DNA of 60,000 bases from the NCBI GenBank assembly GCA_025765615.1, contig JAIVFJ010000257.1, positions 1 to 60,000 of the forward strand, given 5' to 3'. The position numbers and the translations under genes were made by a program. Source of the stretch: Zopfochytrium polystomum. Lineage: Eukaryota; Chytridiomycota; Chytridiomycetes; Chytridiales; Chytridiaceae. Position 1 is the first letter of the stretch. Every line of letters begins with the position of its first letter. The notes below the pieces were generated by a model. It was given only the letters and a program-made list of their open reading frames with translations. It was not told the origin of the DNA and searched no databases. Of the stretch, positions 11,801 to 23,200 are shown piece by piece.

Positions 11801-14800
11801 CGCTCGAGGAGGGCGATCGGCCACTGAAGGAGCTGGAGGAGACACTGGATCGGAAACGGACTTTTTTGACGCGACTAGCTAATTTTTGGTACGGGCATTT
11901 CGATGGCTTTGCCCGCATTTTTAATGCCCACCCCCAGGCGGTATCACTTCATCCAGGCACATCGTTTCCGCGTGCTTCCCTCTCTCTCGACTTGATGCGA
12001 ACTATGCGAGCCGTTGAGACACTTACTGTCGACTCAACTTTCCAAAGCAAGGAGTTTGATGAACAGTCTCCACTGAACGATGCCATTACCACGAGGTCGT
12101 TGCTTTTGACGCTCCTCTTTGATACCTACGAGCCAAATCGCCTTGCGTCCTTAGCACTGCTCTCACGCCAGGGCGACTTGTCGGAAGACGTTGAGCGAGG
12201 CCAGGCATTGCTCAATCAAGGAATTTCCTTGGTACGATCAATTACAATCCTCTTGCGAAGTGCTCATCTTCGTCTAAATATTTGCAGCTGTCGAGAGTTC
12301 GGACAAACGACGCCGAATCTGGCTGCTTTTTCATCCGGCTCGTCTTCAAGACGTGCGTGAGCGTGGGCTGCAAAAGGTTGAGGCTCGGGCGGGACGCTTC
12401 CGTCGTCGCGCAATGTTCCTTGTCGCCGCAAGCGGATTTCTTGGACCAACTTCTTTCGTTCACTGAATTGAGCGTCGCAGCAGCCGAAAAGAGCATTTCG
12501 AAAGGCTCCAGCAAGCATCCAATGCACGCCAGCTTCATCGCCCTGAGGTTGGTTGATCAATCAATTTTATGAAACCAATTTTAAAAATATCAAATACTTT
12601 TTAAACTAGGTATGTTATCGAAGAGATTGACTTCAAAAATCTGGACTCGGATGAATTGGAGTCTTGGCGCGTAATATTGGAACGAGCACTCAGCCTTTCA
12701 AAAAGAGCTTGCGATTGTGTACTACCTATTCTTTCAAACGATTCCCCAGGTCAGCAATTTATTTTGTTTTTTGTCGTTCAATGGCATGCTTAGTTCCTCC
12801 TCAGAAGGACAAGTTCCAGACGAGGATGAAGATATCGAAGATGGAATGAGCGACGGTGCAGAGAATGAATCGGATACCACATCCGCCAGCCAGGTCATCC
12901 TCCGCGAAAGCTTTCGCACTATGAAGGAAGCGTGCGCTTTGATCGAGATTATTGTCTGCCGGGTTTTGCTTGGTGACCATTTGCTTGCAAAGGTGAAGGC
13001 CAGTGCAGAATTGCAATATGTGCTGGAGGGTTCGTCGAGCTATTAATTAATCAACTCACTTTTCGTTTCTGCAGCTCTTTTCGCGATCAGCGGTGATCGA
13101 GCAGACGGGTTTAGCCATGTGCCAAAGGCTGCTGGAGGTATCAGTTCAGTGCTATTGGGATTTTAAACTGACCGGCGCGAACCAGGTTCGACACAGAGGC
13201 GGTTTCTCCGGGGTTTACTACAGCTTTTGCGCGATCTGCTTGAAACTTTCAGCGTCAAAAGATGCTCGGCACGTCGCACTGTTGGAAGAGTGGCTTAATG
13301 TAAGGGCTCTGATTTCCGAACGTCAGCCAGAGTAGCTCTAAGTCACTTACGCGCGAAATCGTGATGCCCAGGGATTCGTTGAACAAGTTAGCTCTTTCCG
13401 TACATCTGTTACGCGTCGCAGCGGCGGATTGCCCCTTGGGATTGTCGGGATTTTGCGATGCCCGTTCGCCACGCGCCGGGCGACTATAAAGCGCGTCATG
13501 GCGACTCTGATGGCCGTGGCGCAAGAAGAGGTGTCTCCGTCTGCAAATGTGGACATTCCTCAAGTCCACGCGTTCAACGTTATCAGGTTAATCATACATC
13601 ACTCAGTCGGCAGGGGCCAAGGTCTAATTTCTTGGTTCTAGGCAGCTTGTTCTTGATGCTGATTCCGCCTGTGTGATGCACGAGTATATCGCAGACGCCT
13701 TTATTCTCAGTGTAAAGGGTTTCGGATCGCCAGTGTAAGAATTCTCAGTTGGCAGCCACAAGAGTTAAAGATTGCCGTTCGTACCATAGATTTCCGATTC
13801 GGAATTGTGCAACCATGTTGTTTGCTGCCCTGACGAGTCGATCGCTTGGAGTCAAAGTACGGACAGTGTCACGCGAATTTCGCTGCTAATCTTCAATCAG
13901 AAATCACGTGATGAACATGATGCCGTCAATTCTGTCACTGGGCGCGAGTTTTTCGCGCGTTACCCGGAACTTTACCACTTCTTAGTGCAGGAATTGGACC
14001 ACGCATTGAAATCCGTGAATGAAACAATCGAGGTGAAAACGTTGGCTTCTGGATCGACGTGGCTAACCTCTCGTTGGATCCCCCGCTGTCACAGTCTGGA
14101 GCAAGCCCTGCCTTTTATCCGATTCTAACAATTCTTTCTCGATGTGAGGCATTTCATCGCATTCCGTTTGTTGACCGCCTCTTCTGACCTTGTGCCCCCC
14201 AGTAAAACCTTACTCTCTCGAGTCCCAGCGTTCGCTCCTCACCCTGAACGTTTTCCGCCCAATCGTGTCACAATGCCGATCCGCAGCGATTTATCAAGTC
14301 AGAGAGATCGCCGCAAAGGCTTTTGTTTCGCTCCTGTCCGTAGAGGACTTGGCGACGGAAGTCAGCGGTCTTATTGCGTCCCTTTCTCCAGCGATGTCTC
14401 AAAATGAGCTGCACGGTACTTTGCTGCAGGTGCAGGCATCCATGAGTCAAGGTGTACTGAGAGACTCGAAGAAAGGCCCCAGCCCCATCGGTATGCCGCT
14501 TTGTTTTTGTGGGCAGCGTGAATTCGTCCATTGAGAGCTAACGTTCTATTTGTCGGGGCAGTTGTGCGTCAATTCCTTGCAGCGCTCCTGGAAAATTTTT
14601 GGATTCTGGAACTGCCATCAAGCAGCTTTGTCAATCGCAAAGCGTATATTGAGCTCATCGTGAACGCTTGGGCTGCCGCTGACCTCAGCTCTGGTAACAA
14701 GCGCTTGTGTATTCATTTTTTTCATCCTGTCGGCCGTTTTCTCACCCGCTGGTCGACCAACAGTGAAGGATTCGCCGTACTCGGAATTTTGGCGGAGTTG

Positions 14801-16427
14801 CTTGCGCCTGCTGATTGAAAAGGGGAGCTCCACGAAGGCTGTCGGCGAATCGTCTTTCCGGGGGCTTCTGGCTCGATTTATTTTAGATGTCCTGCCGTTC
14901 GCCGAAAGCGCCAACCATCCGCCAATGGAAATCCTTTTAACTCTGCTTAATGACGAAGATTACGAGGTTCAAGTTCACGTTCCAAGGCTTGTCATCCGAG
15001 CGCCAGAGTATGTCAGGTAGGACTCGTGGCGTCGCGCGGCGAAGCGAGGTAATTGACCAATTCACCTCCGCGACCGATTAGGTCTCTTAAGAACTCGGAC
15101 TCCTTGCCAGTGGCACTTGTTGGCAAAATCCTCCAGTCAGGTACAGATAATGCTGTTGTCTACGAATCGAGCAAGGCTTTGGTCCTGTTGGCGCCGTCCG
15201 CTGTTTTTCGAGTTCGCGTCGACGGCCGAAACATGAGTCGCAAGGAGTTTTGCGAATATTTAAGCTCGACCTTGCGGTCAACCAAAAACACCTACTTGGT
15301 CGAAGCTTTGCTCCCACTGTTTGCCACAGTGTCCGTCAAGGTATCGTGTCATCTCAGTGCTTTGACCGTCCGCTTATTTTAGTCTTTAGCTTTCGGCAGA
15401 TTTGCCTGAAGAGTCTGGAGAGATTGTAACGTCCTTCATCTCTGTGATTCAGAAATGGATCGAGCACTCTGTAAGCCTTTCTCGAACAATTTCGAAGTCG
15501 TACAAGCTAACATTCCGCAGGCCGACTACGTTCGACTCGCAGTTATCAAATCTCTCGAGGTCGCTCTTCCTCAACTGGCTGGCACCGGCGCACAGAACTC
15601 TGTCAGTGTGATTGACCTGCTCGTTCAGCTGGACGTCCTCTTGACCGATGACGATGCCGCAATTCGAGATTCCGCAGCGTCGGTGGTTGGGTCTCTTCTC
15701 GGTTACAAAGTATGTGTTGTGAAGTTAGTATCTTTGTCATTAACGCGATTGGATAATCAAGGAGGCAGCGATTGCAGAGCAATTGCGGTGGCCCCTCTAC
15801 GCAAAGATAGTAGCTTCTGCCACAACACAGAAAGCCGCCGCAATACTCAGGTCGCTGATGACTGGAACATCCAACCCTAGTGAGCAATACCTGCGATTTT
15901 GTCTTTTTTTATTTCTTGAGTTTCCAAAGTTCTCACATAACCCCGCGATAATCTCAGAGGCCGTTCTTGAGTCTGAAATTCGAGAAAACGATGTTCTGTT
16001 CTCTCGAGAAGACTCGAACACGTTCCGCGAGGACTCGGTCTCCGTCTCCATCGCGTTCCACCTGCTCAAAAACTTTTCGCTCCCCTTCGACACTGCCGCT
16101 GCGCTCCTAGACTGGGCGTCCTCCGCTGTCGAAGCCGTCCTCGCCGCTCAGCGCACGGAAGAAGTGGACATGTATTTTTTGAGCGGCCGCCCGAAAGTGT
16201 TTGCGATGCTGCTTCGAGCCGTTGCGATTTCTAGGCTGCTCGAGTCGAAATCGTTCCAGTCCCAACAGGAACAGCAGCACGTCAGCCAGGGCTGTCGACG
16301 GGTCTTGGAGGCAGTTTCCGGTGAAGCTGCTGTGAATGAGATACTGAAGGATCTTGCGTCTACGCGGGTGTCGGCCGGTGGGCAGTGGGGTTTACTGAGC
16401 TTGGCGGCGGGAACACCGGAAAAGTGA
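8892..16427 (+). CDS. THADA/Trm732-like HEAT-repeat protein (DUF2428 family)
   Basis: In yeast, Trm732 partners the methyltransferase Trm7 for 2'-O-methylation of tRNA position 32; animal THADA is the homologue. The gene is a chain of exons with roughly twenty short introns. Diagnostic segments: IRLNATVQASEFRQKM, then FLERVKRTMYANRRDIRSRK (about 11580-11770), LHPGTSFPRASLSLDLM (about 11950), FDTYEPNRLASLALLSR (about 12120), SFRTMKEACALIEIIVCRVL (about 12910), VRHRGGFSGVYYSFC (about 13190), GLPLGIVGIL with a run of basic residues (about 13430), TGREFFARYPELYHFLVQEL (about 13940), YQVREIAAKAF and NELHGTLLQVQ (about 14300-14430), and LLNDEDYEVQVH (about 14945). This order matches THADA proteins. 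Exon 1 (8892 to about 9211) joins in phase to AQSIKQL at about 9293, but a more distal start is possible. The stop at 16427 coincides with a GTGAGT string, so a further exon cannot be fully excluded. Confidence 0.88.
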
Positions 16428-16629
16428 GTGTTGAGAAAGTGGTGGAATACACATGTAAGAGTTGATTGTTTGCTGTGCCGAATTCTGATTGGATGGCAGA
16501 CGCGAACAAGGAAAAAGATTGCACAAACGCAAAAAAGTCGAAAAATCGAAGATTGCAGAGTGTGTGGGCGAAGGAAGAGGAGGTGAAAAGAAAAAGGAAA
16601 AGAGAGCGCACCCCCCTCACTCACACACG

Positions 16630-18352
16630 ATGAAGCTGTCAGCCTCAACGACCGCGCGCAGCCGCGCGCTCCTCTCCCGATCGGCCAGCGTTCGCACGGC
16701 GGCAGCGGCGGGCTCGCGTGCGTACGCCGTAGAGACCTCGGCCGTCAACTACGCGCGCAAGGGGGATCAGCCCGCGGCTGCCCCCGCCGCCATCAAGGCC
16801 GTCTCGACCTCGGCAAAGGGCGTCAAGATCGCGACGCTCGACTCCCGCGGGCCTGTCAGCTCCCTTTCCCTTGTCATCGGCGCTGGATCCCGCCACGAGT
16901 CCGCAACCGCCCCGGGTGTCGCCCACTTCCTCAAAAACACCCTCGTCAGGGTGAGTTTTTTCCTAGTCAGCCTGGGACGATGGCCGGGACGATGGCTTGA
17001 CAGATCATTGCGAGAACGATCGCTGTCTTCGAATTGGCGATTTGACTGACTCAATCCGCAAACCCTTCCCCCTTTCTTTTCATCACGCATACTTAGACCG
17101 TGCCCGGTGACAACATTGTACGCACTATCCGCGAAATCGAGCTTCGTGGCGACTCTCTTCAGACCTCGGTTGGCCGCGAGCAGATCTCGATCGGATCTCA
17201 TTTCCTCCGGGATGACTTGTATGTTTTCATGTCCAAACCCTGTTCAATTCGGTTCTGTGATCAGGCTAACAATGTTGAGTGGGTTGTTCTCTTTGGATTT
17301 TCAGGGTCGACATCGTTCCTCTGCTTTTCAGCCATGTCTTCAACCCTTCTTTCCAGCCGTACGAGTTTTTGGATGCCATCCCAAAAATTTTGGCCGAGAG
17401 CACGGCTGCCCTCTCCGACCCATCGGTTAAGGTGGTCGATGCTCTCCACGCCGTTGCCTTCCGGCACGGCCTTGGCAACTCCATCTTTGCCACCGCCGGT
17501 GCGGCCAAGAGCCTTAAGCGCGCGGATCTGCAGAGCTTTGCGGCTCAGAACTTCTCCACCGACAAAATCGCTATTGTCGGCACTGGCGTAGCCCACAACG
17601 AACTCGCTGCTCTTGTTGACGAGACGATCGCGAACCTCACGATCGCCAGCTCCTCCGCGACTGTGGCCCCCTCGCAGTACTACGGCGGTGAGACTCGCAT
17701 TGAAGCAGGACCCGGTGGTTCCTCCCACTACGCTGTTGCGTTCAAGTCGGTTGCATACGGCGCTCCCGAGTACGCTGCCTCCCTCGTTTTGAGCTCGCTC
17801 CTCGGTGGTTCCCCCAGTCTTAAGTGGGGCTCCGTCTCGGGCGCGTCGTCGCTCTTGTCGTCCGCAGCCACTGGGAAGACCTCGGTTTCTGCTTTCACGG
17901 CGAACTACACCGATGCGGGCCTTGTTGGATTCTACGTTACGGGCAACGCTGCCGAAGTGAAGTCTGTGGCCCAGAAGAGCATTGATGCTCTTAAGTCTGT
18001 CGCGACCAGCGGAGCCAGCGCCGAGGCGCTCGCTCGCGCAAAGAAGGCCGCCATCGTTGACGCCGAGTCGAAGATCTTCTCGAACCGTGATGAGACCATC
18101 AGCGAAGTCGCCAAGCGCGTGATCGCCGCCGGCTCTTACCACACATCGTCAGAACTGGCTGTGGCAATCTCCAGCGTCACCGCCGAGGACGTGGCGAAGG
18201 TGGGTGTCTCTCAAAGTGGTGCAGTCTTCCTGGATGCTTGGCTGATGTTTTCCTGTTTTTTCTATTAGGTGGCGAAGCTCGCTGTTGGGTCCAAGCCGAG
18301 CGTAGTTGCGTATGGAAACCTTCGCGTTCTCCCATTTGCTGACGAGCTGTGA
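16630..18352 (+). CDS. QCR2: Ubiquinol-cytochrome c reductase core protein 2 (complex III)
   Basis: M16-fold core subunit of mitochondrial complex III in the inner membrane. Exons 16630-16950, 17097-17218, 17305-18199 and 18269-18352 sum to 1422 nt, 473 aa, in frame. The N-terminus is rich in Arg, Ser and Ala without acids (MKLSASTTARSRALLSRSAS), a typical matrix-targeting presequence. The M16 zinc motif HxxEH is absent: the site reads GVAHFLKNTLVR, as expected for the catalytically inactive core 2 rather than a processing peptidase. The end, PSVVAYGNLRVLPFADEL, matches the usual Qcr2 C-terminus. The last intron is flanked by the same nine bases, GTGGCGAAG, giving VAKVAK in the protein; a donor nine bases earlier would remove one VAK. 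The start follows a purine-rich leader about 200 bp after the THADA-like stop. Confidence 0.92.
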
Positions 18353-18711
18353 AATCAATATACACACGTGTTTGCTCCGACTCCGGCCGCTCTACCTTTC
18401 CTTTTTTTTTTTTCTTCTTTGTATTCTGTGGCCCGTTTGGTCTTCGACATGTTGCCTTCTCACCACCTCCCACGCGCTGGGATTGCTTACCCTTTTCAAT
18501 GTTTCTTTTGGCCGAGCAGGCCCAGTTTCCGTTGTGATGTGGTGAAGTGCGTTTGAAAGGGTGGAAACTTTTCGTAATCGAATCACTCCCGAAATGGGCT
18601 TGGTCAAAAGTCAGCTGGAGAGACGCCAAGCGCGAGAGAGAGACAGCTTGAAACTCGTCTGTGCCAGCGATAGTGATCTTTCAAAGCTTTCGACGACAGC
18701 TACGACGAACG

Positions 18712-20118
18712 ATGGGAGGGAAGGCGTTGAAGAACACCACCGTTCGGCGGGTCACAACTGTAGAGCTGAAGCAGATCTTTGACGAGCTGCAGCCCATCCT
18801 GCTCAAGCACTACTCCAAAGTTCTCCTGCCGCCCACCCTGCAATCCAAGGCCGACCACGGCGACGTCGACATTGTCGTGGCGACCAGCCCCACCGCCGCC
18901 GCCGCCGGCGCGGAATCGCCGCAGAAGGAACAACCCCCGCAAGAACCCCTCGATTCCGGGTTCAACCCCAGCGTCCACCTGCCCGGCGGCACGACCGAAT
19001 GGTGCCGGTCCGGGCCCGTCCTCTCGTTCGAGTTCCGCGGCGCCCAGGTCGATCTCATCCACACGACGGCCGCCCGCCTCGACATGCTCCTGCTCTGCAT
19101 CGCCTACGGCGACACGGGCATGATCGTCGGCTTCCTGCTGCGCCAGCTCGGACTCAAGCTGTCCCCGAAGGGCGTGTTTGCCCGCATCGGAGAGCGCGAC
19201 TTTGCCCTGCCCCCCGCCGGCAACGCTCCTGACGTTTCCGCTAGCAGAGGAGGAGGAGGCGACGGCGAGGGCGAGGGCGGTGGCGACGACGACGACAAGG
19301 GCAAGAACAACGCAACGACGACGGAGAGTAGGAAGGAGAAGAAGAAGAAGAAGAAGAAGAGGCGCGGCCCCGTCACCGGCAACGTCGTGTCGCTGCTCCT
19401 GTCGTCCGACCCCGAGCGCATCCTCGCCGCCCTGCAGCTCGACCGCGCGCGCTGGGCGGCCGGCTTTGCGGACCAGCGCGACGTGTTTGAGTGGATCGCG
19501 CGGAGCCCGTGCTTTACCTGCGCCGACGTCTGGCGCAGGGCTAGGATCGCGCACCTCCGGAGGTCCCGCGACGGCGATGCGATTGATGAGGACGAGGAGG
19601 AGGAGGACGGAAGCACCGCCCCCAGCGACGACGGAGGTGAAAGAGGAGGAGGAGGAGGAGGAAGAGGTAGCGCCGAGGCGCATATGAACGATGGGAGCAG
19701 AGAGCACCGCAGGCGCGTCGGGACACGGCGGATGTACGCAGAGTTTCTGGAGTTTGTCGAGGCGCGCGGCGCGCCGCCCGACGGGGTCGCCGCCGACGGT
19801 GCTGCTGCAGACAACAGCGGCGGCGGCGGCGACGACGACGTCGTGGCGGACCGCGCCGTCCGCGACGGCATTGTCGCGGCCCTGGGAATGACGGACGCCG
19901 TTGCCGAAGTCGTGAACAAGGAGCGCCTGCGTCGCGAGCTGAAGGGCAAGTTCAATTCGGCGCTTGTCAAGAGCGTCACGGGGCTCCCCGACGGCATTCA
20001 GCTGGGAAAGGTCATGGCCGCTGTGAAAATTCGACACACCGCCGAGCAACTCTTTGCAATGGACGCTGACGAGATCAAGCAGGTCATCGAGGAGTGTTTC
20101 TCGATGTTGCACCTTTGA
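18712..20118 (+). CDS. Nucleotidyltransferase-fold protein, GGKALKN-type family
   Basis: Intronless 468-aa protein. It starts MGGKALKNTTVRR and has HGDVDIVV (Asp51 and Asp53) followed by FEFRGAQVDLIH (Asp114). These match the paired-Asp plus third-Asp metal-binding pattern of the nucleotidyltransferase superfamily. Later conserved-looking blocks are YGDTGMIVGFLLRQLGLKL, SSDPERILAALQLD and DVFEWIARSPCF. I associate this layout with a little-studied family found in fungi and some large viruses and phages; substrate unknown. The core is interrupted by Gly/Asp and poly-Lys inserts (about residues 195-235) and acidic plus Gly-rich inserts (about 300-335 and 370-390). GC content is very high and all frames are widely open, so the antisense ORF is a shadow. 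ATG 18712 is chosen because MGGKALKN is the family start. Confidence 0.72.
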   Translation: MGGKALKNTTVRRVTTVELKQIFDELQPILLKHYSKVLLPPTLQSKADHGDVDIVVATSPTAAAAGAESPQKEQPPQEPLDSGFNPSVHLPGGTTEWCRSGPVLSFEFRGAQVDLIHTTAARLDMLLLCIAYGDTGMIVGFLLRQLGLKLSPKGVFARIGERDFALPPAGNAPDVSASRGGGGDGEGEGGGDDDDKGKNNATTTESRKEKKKKKKKRRGPVTGNVVSLLLSSDPERILAALQLDRARWAAGFADQRDVFEWIARSPCFTCADVWRRARIAHLRRSRDGDAIDEDEEEEDGSTAPSDDGGERGGGGGGRGSAEAHMNDGSREHRRRVGTRRMYAEFLEFVEARGAPPDGVAADGAAADNSGGGGDDDVVADRAVRDGIVAALGMTDAVAEVVNKERLRRELKGKFNSALVKSVTGLPDGIQLGKVMAAVKIRHTAEQLFAMDADEIKQVIEECFSMLHL

Positions 20119-20271
20119 ACAATCTTTTCTCGACGATAGAACCATGTCGCCGCTTCCTCCCCCCCCCCCTCCTCTTTTCTGGCTCGCGGCCCTCGATATC
20201 TATCCCGCGATTCGTAGTGTTTTATTATTTTTTCCCACCGTCTGTCTTGTCGCGACAGTTCTCACCCGCTT

Positions 20272-23200
20272 TCAATAAAACGATTCCAGAGCTGCCAACA
20301 ACTCTTGCATCTGCTGGTGGCGAGGCGGTTCAGGAGGCCGAACGTCTGCTGCTGTGTCTGATGCCGCTGCTGCTGCGGTGTGCTTAGCATTGGGCGAGCC
20401 TTTCCTGTCTGCTGTCCTCTTACCTTGTGTCTTGGATGGCTCGTCTATTATTTCGAACCTGTTCACCCAATCTGAAAAGTCGATGTTCGAGCTTACGAGA
20501 GGAATTGTTCGCGGCGGCTCTTGAACCAAATTGTGAGTCTCGCTTGTCCCGCTGTTGATTTGAGCAGGAGGCAGCGAGTCCTGACCGCAAGGTGGAAAAT
20601 CGGACGGTTTTGTCCCAAGCTTTGGAAGAAAGCCATCCAAGAAATCCAGGGCGCTCAATTTCGGATCAGCCTCGCGCTGCGACGTTTCTTTTGCCTCACT
20701 GTCGCTCGACACGGCATTAATCCTTCGCGGTGCAGCGGTCCTCCTGGAAAGCCCGCGATTTTGAGTATGGTCGACTATGGGAAGGTTCTCCAATGCCTGC
20801 AAACTCGATAGAAGGCTTCTTCGGGCAGCGTCCGGGGACTGGATCGAAGGGTATGATGGCGCGTCTGCTTCAGTTAACGTCTCATCGATTTTGTTTGACT
20901 GGTCCCAGTCCACAGGCTTGACAGACGCGCCGGGAATCAGGTCGTCAACTGCTTTGCCGGAAACAGAAAACTTTGCGGCTGCCGGACGGGCAGAAACTTG
21001 ATCATGGAGGCGGTTTAAGGCCAGCAAATTATCATCACGAGTCGTTGCGGAAGCTTTCGAAAGCTTCTCAATTTCCCCAGTATCGAGACCGTTGCGAGTA
21101 CGAGGAGGCATGCTGGAGTCTGCAGAGGTTGGTCTAAGCCATGGCTTTGAACCGAACGACACTGAGGTTTTCGCGTGCAACTCGTTTAAACGAGTAAGTT
21201 CAGGATTTCTGGATGTTGCGATCACCAAATTCGAATTTCTGGAAATGTGCGAAAAGTCTATGGGCCGTGGCTCTCTTGTTAGCGGTGACGCTATATCTCG
21301 TATAAAGGAGGAAGGAGTCGTCTCGAAAACTTGATCCTTTTCGGAAAACCGCACTGATTGTAAAACGGGCTTCTCCGTGCTCTTCTTTGCGACTTCTTCA
21401 GCTTCCGCGACAGCCAAAAGGAAGTCAAAGTCGGCATCATCGGGAGGTGGCGGAGAAAACAAGGGTGGTGAAATGGTCAGTGAAGTGCGTTTATCGTCCA
21501 GAGCTGTGGCTTTGGTCTCTGCGTCGGTTTCTAAGTCTTTTTCACCAGAATCGGCTACCCCTAGGACAGGATTGCCTGAGGGTGTGTCTGTAGCAGATGG
21601 AGGCATCTCCGCAACATCCAACCCGTCATCATCAATTTCCGGGTGCACATCTGAAAGTGAGGAAAGCGGTTGTATAACTCGCCGTACTTTCTTCCGTTTC
21701 AATGGTATGTCATCGTCGGACTCGCTGAGGCGATGATCTTGCTCGAAGCCGGCATTTGGGCTCTGCTTCGCCAATTTTTCAAAGCGAGAACTTGAGATGA
21801 TTTTCTCTTGAATAGTGGCAGGAACATTTGAATCAGTATAGCCCACAGAATCTGACTGTGGATGCTGCAACGTCTTTCGCTTCTTCGCGGTTTTGGCGGG
21901 GACACCTTTTTTACAACACATGTGCTCGCATCTGTTCAAGCGGTCAGGACGCCAGGTTGAACATGTGTTTTCGACTCACAAATCCTTTCGTTTGCAAGAG
22001 TGAGCGCAAGGAACTCGACCCTCTGGAAGGTAAGGGGAGATCGGGGAAGCAACCGGTTTGACGACCGACACCATCGATTCATCGATACCAGTCATTGCCT
22101 GGTCCCAGTCTATTCCATCGTTGAAGGCGTTCTCAAATTCCTTCTCACTATCGGCATCTTTGGATCTTAAATTAGCAGAAGCGCCCGTCTGGCCGGCAAG
22201 CGGCTGAGAGGATTTTTGTCGCTGGAGGAGAGACTTGGCTGTGACAAAAGGTGCTTCATCCGCTGCCGCCGGGTTTCCTTTCACGATTGCCATCTTCGTC
22301 ACTGTCAAACCGACTGTTAAGTTTAGGATTGTAAGCACGATATAGACAAGATCCCTAAAAGAGTTAAAAACTGAATACTTCACCCATATCCTCTACCCCC
22401 GCTTACGCAAATCAACGTAATATCCCTTCTCTGTGTTGTGACAGAAACGTTAATTATCTGAGAAGACTTCAAGTTTTTCACTCTGCCGCAAGATTTAGAA
22501 ACGATGATGCTAAATATTAAAAGGGGCAGACTAACTGAATACGCTTGTACTCTTTGAGATCATTTTCGGATGTTCCCGCGGCAAAAAATGCGTAGAAAGG
22601 CCCCCGTTTTCCAAACGTTTTCGCGACATCTGCATTTTCCAGTCTGAGGCTCACAACGAAGTTCACGTCAAGGACACCTTTCGGCATCCTCGGCTAATAA
22701 CGAATATTTAATGGTTTTTGTGATACAAGATCGACAAAGAACCTCAGAAAGATCCATGGTAAGTTTAGGAAGTGTTCGCACTTGATCGTGCAACTACCAG
22801 TGTGTTGTTATGAAAGGTAAACTCTTTCAAAACCTACCTTGTTCCCAAACAATCGACCTCTATTTAGTATCTGCAGACTCTGTGAGTGCACGTCTTCCAC
22901 GACCACGAACGATCATTCTCACCCCTTCGAGTTGATCAGGTGGCGTCGAAAGAACATGAGCGAATGATCGGATGCCAGCGGTTTCGAGGTGTTTCATCAG
23001 CGTAGGACCGATACCTTCGATTTGCTTCAAATGTTGGCTGCCGCTCCTCCCAAGCCCTAGCGTGAAGTGAATTTGATCTAACACTCCTTAGAGGTTTCGA
23101 ATGACGTTCAGGAAAACCTACAACTCGAGGCTGCTGCGCAAGCCAGCGAAATCGTTCTTGGTGCACATCATTTCCACGATGCCTTTGAAGTTCGTTAGAA

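Noticed and set aside
16630..18352. Mitochondrial processing peptidase subunit
   Set aside because: The zinc-binding HxxEH is absent, and the C-terminus matches complex III core protein 2.
18700..20145. 481-codon open frame on the - strand opposite the nucleotidyltransferase gene
   Set aside because: Codon-phase shadow of a very GC-rich exon. It has no domain, while the + strand frame carries conserved motifs.
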